From positions 1-42,320 of the forward strand of contig JAEXAJ010000090.1 in NCBI GenBank assembly GCA_023458215.1: a stretch of 42,320 nt of DNA. The letters run 5' to 3'. The notes beneath the pieces are model-generated. The model made no database searches. It was given only the letters and a program-made list of their open reading frames with translations, and had not been told where the DNA came from. Source of the DNA: Bacteroidota bacterium (GTDB lineage: Bacteria; Bacteroidota; Bacteroidia; Bacteroidales; Bacteroidaceae). Below, one piece after another: positions 27,091 to 36,189 of this stretch; the first letter of the stretch is position 1, and the number at the start of each line of letters is the position of its first letter. A program made the translations under genes and the position numbers.

Positions 27091-28419
27091 ATTTCTGCCG
27101 TGCGTATTAAATTCTTCTTTTTCATACTCGTCCTATTTCTGCTCGGTTTGAGCGGAGCACTGATTTTCTTAGTCGGTGAAAAGCAAATTATGCACTTGTA
27201 TATAATAGAAGGGCTTATTGCTTTTGTATTAATCTATTTGATAGTGTTCTATCGTAAGATTGTAAAACCGATGAACACTATCGGCAGTGGTATGGAATTG
27301 TTGCGCGAGCAGGATTTCAGCAGTAGATTGAGTCAGGTGGGGCAGTATGAGGCGGATCGTATAGTGAATATCTTCAATCGCATGATGGAACAGTTAAAGA
27401 ATGAACGGTTGCGCATGCGGGAGCAGAACCATTTTTTGGATTTGCTGATTGAAGCATCCCCAATGGGGGTTGTTATTACAACGATGGATGGCGAAATTTC
27501 GCAGTTGAATCCTATGGCGGTGAAGATGTTGGGGGTACGTTTGGACGAAGCAATGAATAAACGGTTGGAGTCGGTAGATTCTCCTTTGGCAATGGAGCTG
27601 GCAGTAATTCAAAAAGAAGAAACATCTGTTGTTCGCCTGAACGATGCCAATATATATAAATGTACCCACTCCTTTTTTATAGACCGGGGATTCAAGCATC
27701 CTTTCTATTTGATAGAACGAATGACGGAAGAGGTGATGCGTGCGGAGAAACGTGCCTACGAAAAAGTAATCCGAATGATTGCCCATGAAGTGAACAATAC
27801 GACAGCCGGCATCACTTCTACTTTGGATACTGTTGAGCAAGCGCTTTCTACCGAAGATGGAATGGAAGATATTTGCGAGGTGATGCGTGTTTGTACCGAC
27901 CGTTGTTTCTCCATGAGTCGTTTCATCACTCGTTTTGCCGATGTGGTGAAGATTCCCGAACCTACCTTGGCTCCGGTTCAGTTGAATGATTTGGTGTCTA
28001 TGTGCAAGCGTTTTATGGAAGGAATGTGTAATGACCGTAATATCGACTTGCGTTTGGAGTGTGACCCGACTGTCGGAACCGTTCGTCTGGATGCTCCTCT
28101 CTTTGAACAAGTGCTGGTAAATATCATCAAGAATGCGGCGGAGAGTATAGAAGGTGCTGCTGCCGAATCAGGTAGGCGAGGTGAAATTATAGTTAGGACC
28201 ACTGCCCCCGCTTCTATTGAAGTCGTTGACAATGGTCCTGGGATTAGCAAAGAGGCCGAAGCTAAACTCTTCAGCCCCTTCTTTTCCACCAAGCCGAACG
28301 GGCAGGGAATTGGCTTGGTGTTTATCCGCGAAGTGCTGAGTCGTCATGGTTGTACTTTCTCCCTGCGTACCTACAACGATGGGCTGACTCGCTTCCGCAT
28401 TTACCCCCCGTCCCCCTAA
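27085..28419 (+). CDS. Sensor histidine kinase (partner of the NtrC-type regulator)
   Basis: The 444-residue kinase has two membrane helices (about residues 8-30 and 38-57) with only a few residues between them, so it has no real periplasmic sensor domain and may sense within the membrane or indirectly. A HAMP region (58-110), a PAS domain (113-215), the phospho-acceptor His234 in MIAHEVNNTTAGI, and the ATPase domain (NIIKNAAESIE, DNGPGISKEA, GQGIGLVFIREVL) follow. The start codon lies in repeat element H, and the C-terminal YPPSP-stop in element J. The gene order tolC-regulator-kinase suggests control of envelope efflux. Confidence 0.92.
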   Translation: MTISAVRIKFFFFILVLFLLGLSGALIFLVGEKQIMHLYIIEGLIAFVLIYLIVFYRKIVKPMNTIGSGMELLREQDFSSRLSQVGQYEADRIVNIFNRMMEQLKNERLRMREQNHFLDLLIEASPMGVVITTMDGEISQLNPMAVKMLGVRLDEAMNKRLESVDSPLAMELAVIQKEETSVVRLNDANIYKCTHSFFIDRGFKHPFYLIERMTEEVMRAEKRAYEKVIRMIAHEVNNTTAGITSTLDTVEQALSTEDGMEDICEVMRVCTDRCFSMSRFITRFADVVKIPEPTLAPVQLNDLVSMCKRFMEGMCNDRNIDLRLECDPTVGTVRLDAPLFEQVLVNIIKNAAESIEGAAAESGRRGEIIVRTTAPASIEVVDNGPGISKEAEAKLFSPFFSTKPNGQGIGLVFIREVLSRHGCTFSLRTYNDGLTRFRIYPPSP

Positions 28420-28496
28420 AGGGGGAGGAGGATACTCCGTTTAATATTAATACTGTATAAAAGGTCTATTCTCCTTCCCCTTTAGGGGAACGAGGG
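28411..28496. repeat. Palindromic element J (CCCCTAAAGGGG arms) forming both convergent C-termini
   Basis: CCGTCCCCCTAAAGGGGGAG on the left and TCCCCTTTAGGGGAACGAGG on the right are imperfect inverted copies around an AT-rich spacer. Each arm also contains its own CCCCTAAAGGGG hairpin. The left arm encodes YPPSP and the stop of the kinase. On the minus strand the right arm encodes the last residues TPRSPKGEGE of AspD. It may act as a bidirectional terminator. It has no GCGCAGC core and is not clearly related to the others by sequence. Confidence 0.8.
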
Positions 28497-30100
28497 GTGA
28501 ATTCTTTCGCATACTCATCCAATATTCTCTTGATGCCCTGACCGATAATGACGTAATCTTTTTCGTTCAGGTTGGCGAGAGAGGCGCGTATACTCCATTC
28601 CGGGCCGTCGAATCCACCACCGTTCAATAGTACCAGGGATGTTTCTTTGGCAAGGCGAAAGACAACATTCAGCGGGCTATAGGTGCGTTTCAGATAGGAT
28701 ACGAATTCGTCGCCGTAGAATTTCTTGGCCCAAACCAGCATATCTATTTCGGTGTAGTAACCTACACGAAGCGGATCTTTTGCCAATGTAAAGCCCGTAT
28801 TGTCCCAAAGGGCATGCAAACGTTGGAGAATAATATCCTGCATTTTTTGTTTATAACTGTTTTCTTTGTTCAGCAAAGCAAAGGAAGCGAACAAACTCAT
28901 TTGCATCTGTTGCGGCAGTGAAAGACCGGCTGTATGGTTTAAAGCCACTTGTCGGCTATCAGCCACCATGCGGTCGATGAATTTCAGTTTCTCCGGCGCT
29001 AGTGTCAGGCTTGCATAACGCTGGTTGAGCGCTTCCCGTTTTTCTTTCGGCAGGCGAGATATCAGCCGGTCGTAAACATTGAACTCGTGGAGCGCTATAA
29101 CGGCGTTCCGCCAACCGGTTGCACCGAAATATTTGGAGAAAGAATATACGCAGAGTGTATTGTAAGGAATCTCTGCCATGAACGAGCGGAAATGAGGGCT
29201 GAAAGTTCCATAAACATCGTCCGTAATAATCATCAGGTTAGGATTATCGTCGGTTACAATCTTTACGATACGTGCCATTGTTTCCGGGCTAAGGGCGTAG
29301 CTGGGCGGGTTGCTGGGATTCGTAACGAATAGGGCTTTGATAGACGGATCTTTTAGCCGGTCAATATCTTCGTCGCTATATTGCCACAAGTGCAGACCAT
29401 CGGGGCTCATGCGGTTGGCATGCAGTTTGGTTACTTGGAACTGATAACGCTCCAATTGCGGAATCTCAATATAAGGTGTAAAGGCCGGAACCATCAGAGC
29501 GATACGGTCTCCTCGATTCAGCAGGAAGTTTTCTTGTAGAGAATCAAAGATGTAGCACATGGCAGCCGTTCCGCCTTCGGTGGCAAATAAGTCGAAGATT
29601 CCGCGTGGGGGACGGTTGTCGCACATCTCCTGTGAGAGATAATCCTGAACCAATAATTCTGTAAAATGGAGGATGCGGTCGGGTACCGGATATTGGTCAC
29701 CAATGACGCTTTCCGCCCATTCGTGAACCAGACTGTCAGGGTCGGCCGCATGCTGCATCAATAAGTAGCTGTAGGTTTGCTCCAACAATTGGGCACCTGA
29801 AGCATCTTTGTTCTTTTTCAAGAACGCTTCGAAACGTGAGGCGATACCTGCTTTTTCGGGAATTCCGGCAATGCCTTCGGGCAAGTCCATTACACGGCGG
29901 CATTCTTCCAATCCGAATTGTCCCAGCAGGAAGAAAGCTTCGCGCGGAGTGGTAGCGATCCAGTTCGGATTACCACGTCCGGCGTTCAACATGGTGCGGG
30001 CGGTCTTTTTCAGACTTTCGTCCGCCATGTCTATGAGACGGTTTTTCAGCTCGAAGGGGCTGATGTTTTCCATCTTTTTTTCTAAAAGTTTTGTATCCAT
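28466..30100 (-). CDS. aspD: Aspartate 4-decarboxylase / aspartate aminotransferase
   Basis: The 544-residue cytosolic PLP enzyme decarboxylates L-aspartate to L-alanine and CO2, consuming a proton. It has the PLP lysine Lys323 in YSFSKYFGATGWRNAV, LFATEGGTAAM, VTNPSNPPSYALSP and DDVYGTF, with the N-terminal extension typical of aspartate beta-decarboxylases (530-550 residues). It sits downstream of the antiporter gene on the same strand, forming a proton-motive Asp-Ala cycle. ATG 30098-30100 is used; Met10 (MENISPFELKN) is an alternative. The last ten residues come from repeat element J and should not be conserved. Confidence 0.94.
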   Translation of the reverse strand: MDTKLLEKKMENISPFELKNRLIDMADESLKKTARTMLNAGRGNPNWIATTPREAFFLLGQFGLEECRRVMDLPEGIAGIPEKAGIASRFEAFLKKNKDASGAQLLEQTYSYLLMQHAADPDSLVHEWAESVIGDQYPVPDRILHFTELLVQDYLSQEMCDNRPPRGIFDLFATEGGTAAMCYIFDSLQENFLLNRGDRIALMVPAFTPYIEIPQLERYQFQVTKLHANRMSPDGLHLWQYSDEDIDRLKDPSIKALFVTNPSNPPSYALSPETMARIVKIVTDDNPNLMIITDDVYGTFSPHFRSFMAEIPYNTLCVYSFSKYFGATGWRNAVIALHEFNVYDRLISRLPKEKREALNQRYASLTLAPEKLKFIDRMVADSRQVALNHTAGLSLPQQMQMSLFASFALLNKENSYKQKMQDIILQRLHALWDNTGFTLAKDPLRVGYYTEIDMLVWAKKFYGDEFVSYLKRTYSPLNVVFRLAKETSLVLLNGGGFDGPEWSIRASLANLNEKDYVIIGQGIKRILDEYAKEFTPRSPKGEGE

Positions 30101-30185
30101 TATGTTACGGTTTAGGTTATTTAATTCTTACTATATACTATTTGTTAATTCCCTACGGAGTATTTCTTTTTTGCCTATAAACTAT

Positions 30186-30317
30186 TTCTTCGGTTACTAA
30201 CAACTAATCGTTCGACAACTGTTTATTATTCGTTCGACAGTTGTTCTTCTTTCGTTCGACAACTGTCGAACGAAAGAAGAACAGTTGTCGAACGATTACC
30301 GGTTAGTAACCGAAGAA
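30186..30317. repeat. Large palindrome K with CGTTCGACAACTGT units at 22-bp period
   Basis: Three nested stems are perfect: 30186-30201 with 30302-30317 (16 bp), 30206-30222 with 30281-30297 (17 bp), and 30243-30261 with 30264-30282 (19 bp). CGTTCGACAACTGT starts at 30209 and 30253 and its variant CGTTCGACAGTTGT at 30231, spaced exactly 22 bp. An inverse copy is at 30281-30294. It separates aspT and aspD within their likely operon, so it may set their relative expression. Confidence 0.93.
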
Positions 30318-30361
30318 TTAGTTTCCAGCAACTTTAAAACTAATTCTATGCGAGCGGAGAA

Positions 30362-32056
30362 TTAGATTAATAGTACGATGACTACTCCCCATATTATTAA
30401 TAAGGTGTTGCCCACGGCATACGTTACGGTGTAACCCAGTGCGGGAGTTTCGCTTTCTACCGCATCTTGTACTGCGCCCAGTGCGGCAGTCGTGGTACGT
30501 GCTCCGGCACAAACTCCTAAAGCTATTGCCGGATGGAACTTGAAAAGATATCTTGCCAGCAGCAGACCGATAATCAACGGCAAGGTCGTGGCTGCTGCGC
30601 CAACCAGGAACAAGCTTACGCCCACATCACGGAATCCTTGTATAAAGCTAGGTCCTGCTGCTATACCTACCACTGCAATGAACATATTCAGTCCCACATT
30701 ATTCAATACCCATTGCGAAGCCTCCGGGATACGTCCGAAAGTAGGATGCTTGCTACGTAGCCATCCGAAGAATAATCCCGCAATCAATGCTCCTCCACTG
30801 GTGCTCAGGCTGATGGGGATGCCACCGATATGTACGGATAGGGCGCCGAATAATCCTCCGATAACAATGCCCAGTCCTACAAATATCATATCTGTCTGAT
30901 TGGTGGGGCGGTCTATGTATCCCAGTCGTTTGGCGGCGGTTTCTACTTCTTGTTTGGTTCCCACTACTTCTATTACGTCGCCCGCATCGACTACCGTTTG
31001 CGCCAGCACGGGAATATTAATTCCCGCACGCTTTATGGTTCGGATGCTGACTCCGTGCATAAATGTTTCTTTGCGGATTACCTCTATTGTCTTTCCGGCA
31101 AATGTTTTGCGGGTTACCATCACCGGTAGTCTTTCAGCAGGGAAATCGAGCAGTTGCGGGTCCATAACTTCAGGGCCGATCCAATCTTCTTCGCCTATTA
31201 CATATTCACGGCGTCCGCTCAATACTACTTCGTCACCCGGCTCTATTTGTGTATTAGGGCTTACCTCTACTATGGTTCCCGATTTGCGTAGACGTTCTAC
31301 GAAAAGACGCTTATCATGTTGTTGGAAATAAACTTCCAGGTCGATAACCCTCCTGCCGTTTTTAAACCAGTCATTCTCAATCTTATAGGCACGGAAAGTT
31401 ACAGGGCGGCCTGCCAGCATAAATCCGGGTTCGTCTGCCTGGGAATTTCCCATCTTGGCTTCCAGTTCCTTACAGGCTGCTTTAACCTTTTGCAATCCTC
31501 CCAGCATCTTAGGCCCTAAAGACGATAAAACCCATGCCGAACCTGCTGTACCGAAAATGTAAGTTACGGCATACGATACGGGTATGATATTAATGTAGCT
31601 TTGACGTTGCGCTTCGTCCAGCCCCATGTTTGCCATAGTGTCTTCCGCTACTCCGATAACGGCGGAAATCGTCTGTGAACCAGCCAGTAAACCTGCGGCT
31701 TCACCCGGGTTATATCCCATTAATATGGAGAGTAGCCAGGTCACAACCAGTACGGACGTACACATCAGTACGGCAAATGCCACCTGAGGTAGTCCGTCTT
31801 TCTTTAATCCTCTGAAAAACTGGGGACCTACTTTGTAACCCACAGCAAATAGAAACAAGAGAAAGAACACTGACTTAATTGGACCGGGTACGGCAATATT
31901 CAATTGCCCCACCAGCACCCCGACAAGCAGTACGCTGGTAACAGTTCCTAGTGTAAACTTGCCAATGCGTAGCTTCCCTAGCCAGAATCCCAGGAAGATA
32001 GTGAGAAAAATAGCCAGTTCGGGACGTTCCCTAAGCTGATTGAAGATCCATTCCAT
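30362..32056 (-). CDS. aspT: Aspartate-alanine antiporter AspT
   Basis: The 564-residue inner-membrane protein exchanges external aspartate for internal alanine. The net charge movement plus decarboxylation by AspD builds proton-motive force. About five membrane helices at each end ([41 protein letters not shown]) flank a large cytoplasmic loop with two TrkA-C (RCK_C) domains (about residues 210-375, with [18 protein letters not shown] and [13 protein letters not shown]). This is the AspT/AAEx family layout and normal length. Conserved [15 protein letters not shown] is present. Transcribed ahead of aspD. Confidence 0.93.
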   Translation of the reverse strand: MEWIFNQLRERPELAIFLTIFLGFWLGKLRIGKFTLGTVTSVLLVGVLVGQLNIAVPGPIKSVFFLLFLFAVGYKVGPQFFRGLKKDGLPQVAFAVLMCTSVLVVTWLLSILMGYNPGEAAGLLAGSQTISAVIGVAEDTMANMGLDEAQRQSYINIIPVSYAVTYIFGTAGSAWVLSSLGPKMLGGLQKVKAACKELEAKMGNSQADEPGFMLAGRPVTFRAYKIENDWFKNGRRVIDLEVYFQQHDKRLFVERLRKSGTIVEVSPNTQIEPGDEVVLSGRREYVIGEEDWIGPEVMDPQLLDFPAERLPVMVTRKTFAGKTIEVIRKETFMHGVSIRTIKRAGINIPVLAQTVVDAGDVIEVVGTKQEVETAAKRLGYIDRPTNQTDMIFVGLGIVIGGLFGALSVHIGGIPISLSTSGGALIAGLFFGWLRSKHPTFGRIPEASQWVLNNVGLNMFIAVVGIAAGPSFIQGFRDVGVSLFLVGAAATTLPLIIGLLLARYLFKFHPAIALGVCAGARTTTAALGAVQDAVESETPALGYTVTYAVGNTLLIIWGVVIVLLI

Positions 32057-32207
32057 AATTAATTTGTTTAGGTTTTGCTGGTTAATTCGATGCTTTTATG
32101 CTTCGTTTCGCTATACAACGGGTTTTAACGTGAAGTGTTTGGAAGAAAAGTGGTTTTTTAGAACATTTATTCTGTAAAACTGAACTTTTAGAAAAAGTTT
32201 TCTTTCG

Positions 32208-32215
32208 TACCTTTG
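32208..32215 (+). promoter_or_regulatory. -7 box for the DUF5686 gene
   Basis: TACCTTTG matches TAnnTTTG, 25 nt before the ATG at 32241. Only a T-rich -33 region (TTTT at 32186-32189) is visible. Confidence 0.5.
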
Positions 32216-32240
32216 CGAGCTAAATTAGGTAAGGATAAGT

Positions 32241-34778
32241 ATGAAATTGTTTTTGAGGGTATTTCTGTTCATGCAACTGATTATTTTGCCATTAAGGGCA
32301 CAATATATAGTACAAGGTGTTGTTACTGACTCGTTGACCAAGGAGCCGATACCTTATACATCCGTTTACCTGAAAGGTACTACGGAAGGAGGCATGACCA
32401 ATGATAACGGCCGATTCTCTTTTAAAACTTACCGTTCGGAAGGGGTGCTCGTTATTTCGGCAGTGGGTTATAACGAATATACCCGTTTGATTCATCCGGC
32501 GCGTTCTTCCCGTATTAATGTGGCTCTTTCACCTGCAACTTATGCTTTAAACGAAGTTGTAGTGAAACCTCACCGGGAGCGGTATAAGAAGAAAGATAAT
32601 CCTGCGGTGGAGTTTGTGCGGAAGATGATAGAGCATCGAGATGACTATTCACCCGCTGAACGTGAATTCTGGCAACGGGATCGTTATGAGAAGATGACCT
32701 TTGCCATTAATAACTTCGATAGCGTGAAGCAACAAAAATGGCTTTACCGTAAATTTAAATTCCTGACCAACTATGTCGATACCTCTGCTGTAACGGGTAA
32801 ACCGGTATTGGCAATTTCTAATCGGGAGTTGCTTGCAACAGACTATTATCGTAAGTCCCCCCATAGTCAGAAGCAGTGGGTGAAGGCACGCAGACAGGCA
32901 GGAGTCGATGAGATGATGTCTCAGCAGGGCATGGAACAAGCGATCAGTGTCACCATGACCGATGTGGATATTTATGAGAATAATATCTCTCTGTTCACGA
33001 ATAAGTTTGTCAGTCCGCTTTCCTCGTTAGGTCCTTCGTTTTACAAGTATTATCTGATGGATACACTTTCCGTTGCCCGAAAACCTTGTGTAGACTTGAC
33101 GTTTGTGCCGTTTAATTCCGAATCATTTGGTTTTACGGGACATTTATACGTAATGTTGGACAGCACCTATTTTGTACGTCGGGTTGTGATGAACTTTCCT
33201 CAGAAAATCAATCTGAACTTTGTAGATTATATGAAGATAGAGCAGAATTTCGACCGTGCAGAAGATGGTACACGCCAACTCATCAGTGAAAGTATTACTA
33301 CGGAATTCAAGTTGGCAGACAACAGCGATGGTATTTATGCTAAACGGGATGTGTTTTATAGGAATTATGAATACGAGCCTGACGACAAAGCCTTGCAAGC
33401 ATTCCGTAAGCAGGAAAAAGTGATTGAAGATTTGCAAGCATCCAACTATTCGGAAGAGTATTGGGATGCCAACCGGCATGTGGAAGTAAGCAAGAAAGAA
33501 ACGTCTGTGGATAAGATGATGGCACAACTACGTACTTATCCTGTTTATTACTGGACAGAAAAGGTTTTGAAAGTATTGTTTACGGGGTATATACCTGCTC
33601 CTAAAGACAAAAATCCCTTATTCTATATAGGTATGATGAACACTACGATTAGCGGTAACACCTTGGAAGGAGTGCGTCTCAGAGCCGGTGGCATGACAAC
33701 CGCCTGGTTGAATCCGCATTTGTTCGGAAAAGGTTACATCGCTTATGGTTTTCGTGACCACCGGGTGAAGGGGCTTGCCGAATTGGAATATTCTTTCCAT
33801 AAGAAAAAGGAATATGCCAATGAATTTCCTATCCACTCATTGAAAGCAAGCTATTTATCGGATGTTAATCAGTATGGGCAACACTATCTGTATACTAGTC
33901 AGGACAATGTTTTCTTGGCGTTAAAACGCCAGAAAGATGATCGTATCGGTTATCAAAGAAAGGCTGAACTGACTTATACCAATGAGTTTCATTCCGGTTT
34001 CTCTTTTCAGTTGACCACCCGGCTTAGAAAGGATGAGTCTTCTTATCTGATACCTTTTATAAAGCAAAATGAGGATGAGACTTATGTAAAAAGTATTTCT
34101 ACCAGTGAGTTGGAACTAAAGTTGAGATATGCTCCTAATGAAAAGTTCTTCCAGACCCAGTGGAACCGCTTTCCGGTATCACTCGATGCACCGGTTTTTA
34201 CGCTCACACATACCTTGGCTGCTAAGGGAGTTTTAGGAGGAGATTATACTTATCATTATACCGAAGCCGGTTTTCAGAAGCGTTTTTGGTTTTCGGCATT
34301 CGGGTATACCGACGTTATTCTGAAAGCCGGAAAGGTTTGGAACAAAGTACCTTTTCCGTTACTGATTATTCCTAATGCTAACTTATCTTATACCATCCAG
34401 CCTGAGTCTTATTCACTAATGAATGCGATGGAATTTATGAACGATGAATATGCCTCTTGGGATGTAAGTTACTATTTGAATGGTTTTGTTTTTAACCGCA
34501 TACCTTTATTCAAAAAACTGAAGTGGCGGGAAGTCCTTTCATGTCGTGGCTTGTACGGCAATTTGAGTGACAAGAACAATCCTGCATTCTGTGAAAATTT
34601 ATTTCGTTTCCCGGCAGGAAGTACTACGATGGGACACACTCCCTATGTGGAAGCTGGAGTTGGAATTGAAAATATTTTTAAAATTTTGCGAGTGGATTAT
34701 GTCTGGCGTTTAACTTACCGAAATTTACCAAATATTGATAAATCGGGGCTTAGAATTAGTTTGCACATGACATTTTAA
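32241..34778 (+). CDS. DUF5686 outer-membrane protein with CarboxypepD_reg-like domain
   Basis: The 845-residue protein has a signal peptide (residues 1-20, ending LRAQ), an N-terminal carboxypeptidase-regulatory-like beta sandwich (residues about 21-105: VQGVVTDSLTKEPIPYTSVYLKG is its typical opening), and a long C-terminal region of beta strands with Phe at the end, as in DUF5686 proteins. That layout resembles TonB-dependent receptors without a plug. Function is unknown. It stands alone, 101 nt before the inositol cluster and divergent from aspT. Confidence 0.85.
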   Translation: MKLFLRVFLFMQLIILPLRAQYIVQGVVTDSLTKEPIPYTSVYLKGTTEGGMTNDNGRFSFKTYRSEGVLVISAVGYNEYTRLIHPARSSRINVALSPATYALNEVVVKPHRERYKKKDNPAVEFVRKMIEHRDDYSPAEREFWQRDRYEKMTFAINNFDSVKQQKWLYRKFKFLTNYVDTSAVTGKPVLAISNRELLATDYYRKSPHSQKQWVKARRQAGVDEMMSQQGMEQAISVTMTDVDIYENNISLFTNKFVSPLSSLGPSFYKYYLMDTLSVARKPCVDLTFVPFNSESFGFTGHLYVMLDSTYFVRRVVMNFPQKINLNFVDYMKIEQNFDRAEDGTRQLISESITTEFKLADNSDGIYAKRDVFYRNYEYEPDDKALQAFRKQEKVIEDLQASNYSEEYWDANRHVEVSKKETSVDKMMAQLRTYPVYYWTEKVLKVLFTGYIPAPKDKNPLFYIGMMNTTISGNTLEGVRLRAGGMTTAWLNPHLFGKGYIAYGFRDHRVKGLAELEYSFHKKKEYANEFPIHSLKASYLSDVNQYGQHYLYTSQDNVFLALKRQKDDRIGYQRKAELTYTNEFHSGFSFQLTTRLRKDESSYLIPFIKQNEDETYVKSISTSELELKLRYAPNEKFFQTQWNRFPVSLDAPVFTLTHTLAAKGVLGGDYTYHYTEAGFQKRFWFSAFGYTDVILKAGKVWNKVPFPLLIIPNANLSYTIQPESYSLMNAMEFMNDEYASWDVSYYLNGFVFNRIPLFKKLKWREVLSCRGLYGNLSDKNNPAFCENLFRFPAGSTTMGHTPYVEAGVGIENIFKILRVDYVWRLTYRNLPNIDKSGLRISLHMTF

Positions 34779-34843
34779 CTTAAATCTTACTAATGGAACA
34801 TTAAATCGGATAAAATGACTAATTGACTTTGGACAAAATAGTC

Positions 34844-34851
34844 TAAATTTG
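34844..34851 (+). promoter_or_regulatory. -7 box for the inositol-lipid operon
   Basis: TAAATTTG matches TAnnTTTG, 28 nt before the ATG at 34880. ATTG 18 nt upstream is a weak -33. It would drive the six closely spaced genes that follow. Confidence 0.55.
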
Positions 34852-34879
34852 AACAATTTTTAAACTCTAAATAATAACA

Positions 34880-36175
34880 ATGGCAATGAAAGAAAACATT
34901 AAGCCGGCAACTGGACGTCTCGGCGTCTTGGTAGTCGGAGTAGGAGGTGCGGTTGCAACCACCATGATTACCGGTACCTTGGCTGCTCGCAAAGGCTTGG
35001 CAAAAGCTATAGGTTCCATCGCAGAGATGGCTACTATGCGTATGCAAGACGGTAAAGAAAAGCTAATCAAAGACGTCGTGCCTTTGGCTGATTTGAATGA
35101 TATCGTTTTTGGCGGTTGGGATATATTCCCCGACAATGCATACGAAGCTGCCATGTATGCAGAAGTACTGAAAGAAAAAGACTTGAATCTGGTAAAAGAT
35201 GAATTGCAAGCCATCAAACCGATGCCTGCTGCTTTTGACCATAATTTTGCCAAACGTCTGAACGGTACTTATATTAAGAATGCCGCTACTCGTTGGGATA
35301 TGGTTGAACAACTGCGCGAGGATATCCGTAACTTCAAAGCTGCTAATAATTGCGAGCGTATCGCAGTATTATGGGCTGCAAGTACGGAAATCTATGTTCC
35401 TCTCTCAGAAGAGCATGAGTCTCTTGCCGCTTTGGAAAAAGCAATGAAGGAAAACAATACCGAAGTCATTTCTCCGAGTATGTGCTATGCATACGCAGCT
35501 ATCGCAGAAGGTGCGCCGTTTATTATGGGTGCTCCTAACTTGTGCGTAGATACACCGGCCATGTGGGAGTTCTCAAAGAAAATGTGTGTACCTATTTCAG
35601 GTAAGGACTTCAAGAGCGGCCAAACATTGATGAAGACCGTTCTTGCTCCGATGTTCAAAACACGTATGCTGGGCGTAAGCGGTTGGTTCTCAACCAATAT
35701 CTTGGGCAACCGTGACGGCGAGGTGCTAGACCAACCCGAAAACTTCAAGACTAAAGAAGTAAGCAAACTGTCTGTTATAGATAATATATTCGAACCGGAG
35801 AAATTCCCTGATCTGTACGGTGATGTATATCATAAAGTACGTATCAACTATTATCCTCCTCGTAAGGACAATAAGGAAGCATGGGACAACATCGACATCT
35901 TTGGCTGGATGGGCTATCCGATGGAAATTAAAGTAAACTTCCTTTGTCGCGACTCTATCCTTGCAGCTCCTATCGCACTCGACTTGGTTCTCTTTAGTGA
36001 TCTTGCCATGCGTGCAGGCATGTGTGGCATCCAGACCTGGTTGTCGTTCTTCTGCAAGAGCCCGATGCACGATTTCGAGCATGAGCCGGTACATGATTTG
36101 TTCACTCAGTGGAGAATGGTGAAGCAAACATTGCGCCATATGATTGGTGAAAAAGAACCAAGTTATCTGGACTAA
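34880..36175 (+). CDS. Myo-inositol-1-phosphate synthase
   Basis: The 431-residue enzyme converts glucose 6-phosphate to inositol 1-phosphate with NAD. The Rossmann motif is GVLVVGVGGAVATTMITGTL (about residues 15-34). The conserved core includes DFKSGQTLMKTVLAPMFKTR, GWFSTNILGNRDGEVLD and the C-terminal domain FNLY-equivalent IKVNFLCRDSILAAPIALDL. It resembles the eukaryote-like Ino1 family. It is the first gene of a tight six-gene cluster that in gut Bacteroides makes phosphatidylinositol and inositol sphingolipids. ATG 34880 is preceded by an A-rich leader; an internal Met (codon 3) is an alternative. Confidence 0.92.
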   Translation: MAMKENIKPATGRLGVLVVGVGGAVATTMITGTLAARKGLAKAIGSIAEMATMRMQDGKEKLIKDVVPLADLNDIVFGGWDIFPDNAYEAAMYAEVLKEKDLNLVKDELQAIKPMPAAFDHNFAKRLNGTYIKNAATRWDMVEQLREDIRNFKAANNCERIAVLWAASTEIYVPLSEEHESLAALEKAMKENNTEVISPSMCYAYAAIAEGAPFIMGAPNLCVDTPAMWEFSKKMCVPISGKDFKSGQTLMKTVLAPMFKTRMLGVSGWFSTNILGNRDGEVLDQPENFKTKEVSKLSVIDNIFEPEKFPDLYGDVYHKVRINYYPPRKDNKEAWDNIDIFGWMGYPMEIKVNFLCRDSILAAPIALDLVLFSDLAMRAGMCGIQTWLSFFCKSPMHDFEHEPVHDLFTQWRMVKQTLRHMIGEKEPSYLD

Positions 36176-36189
36176 TTTATAGATTCTGA

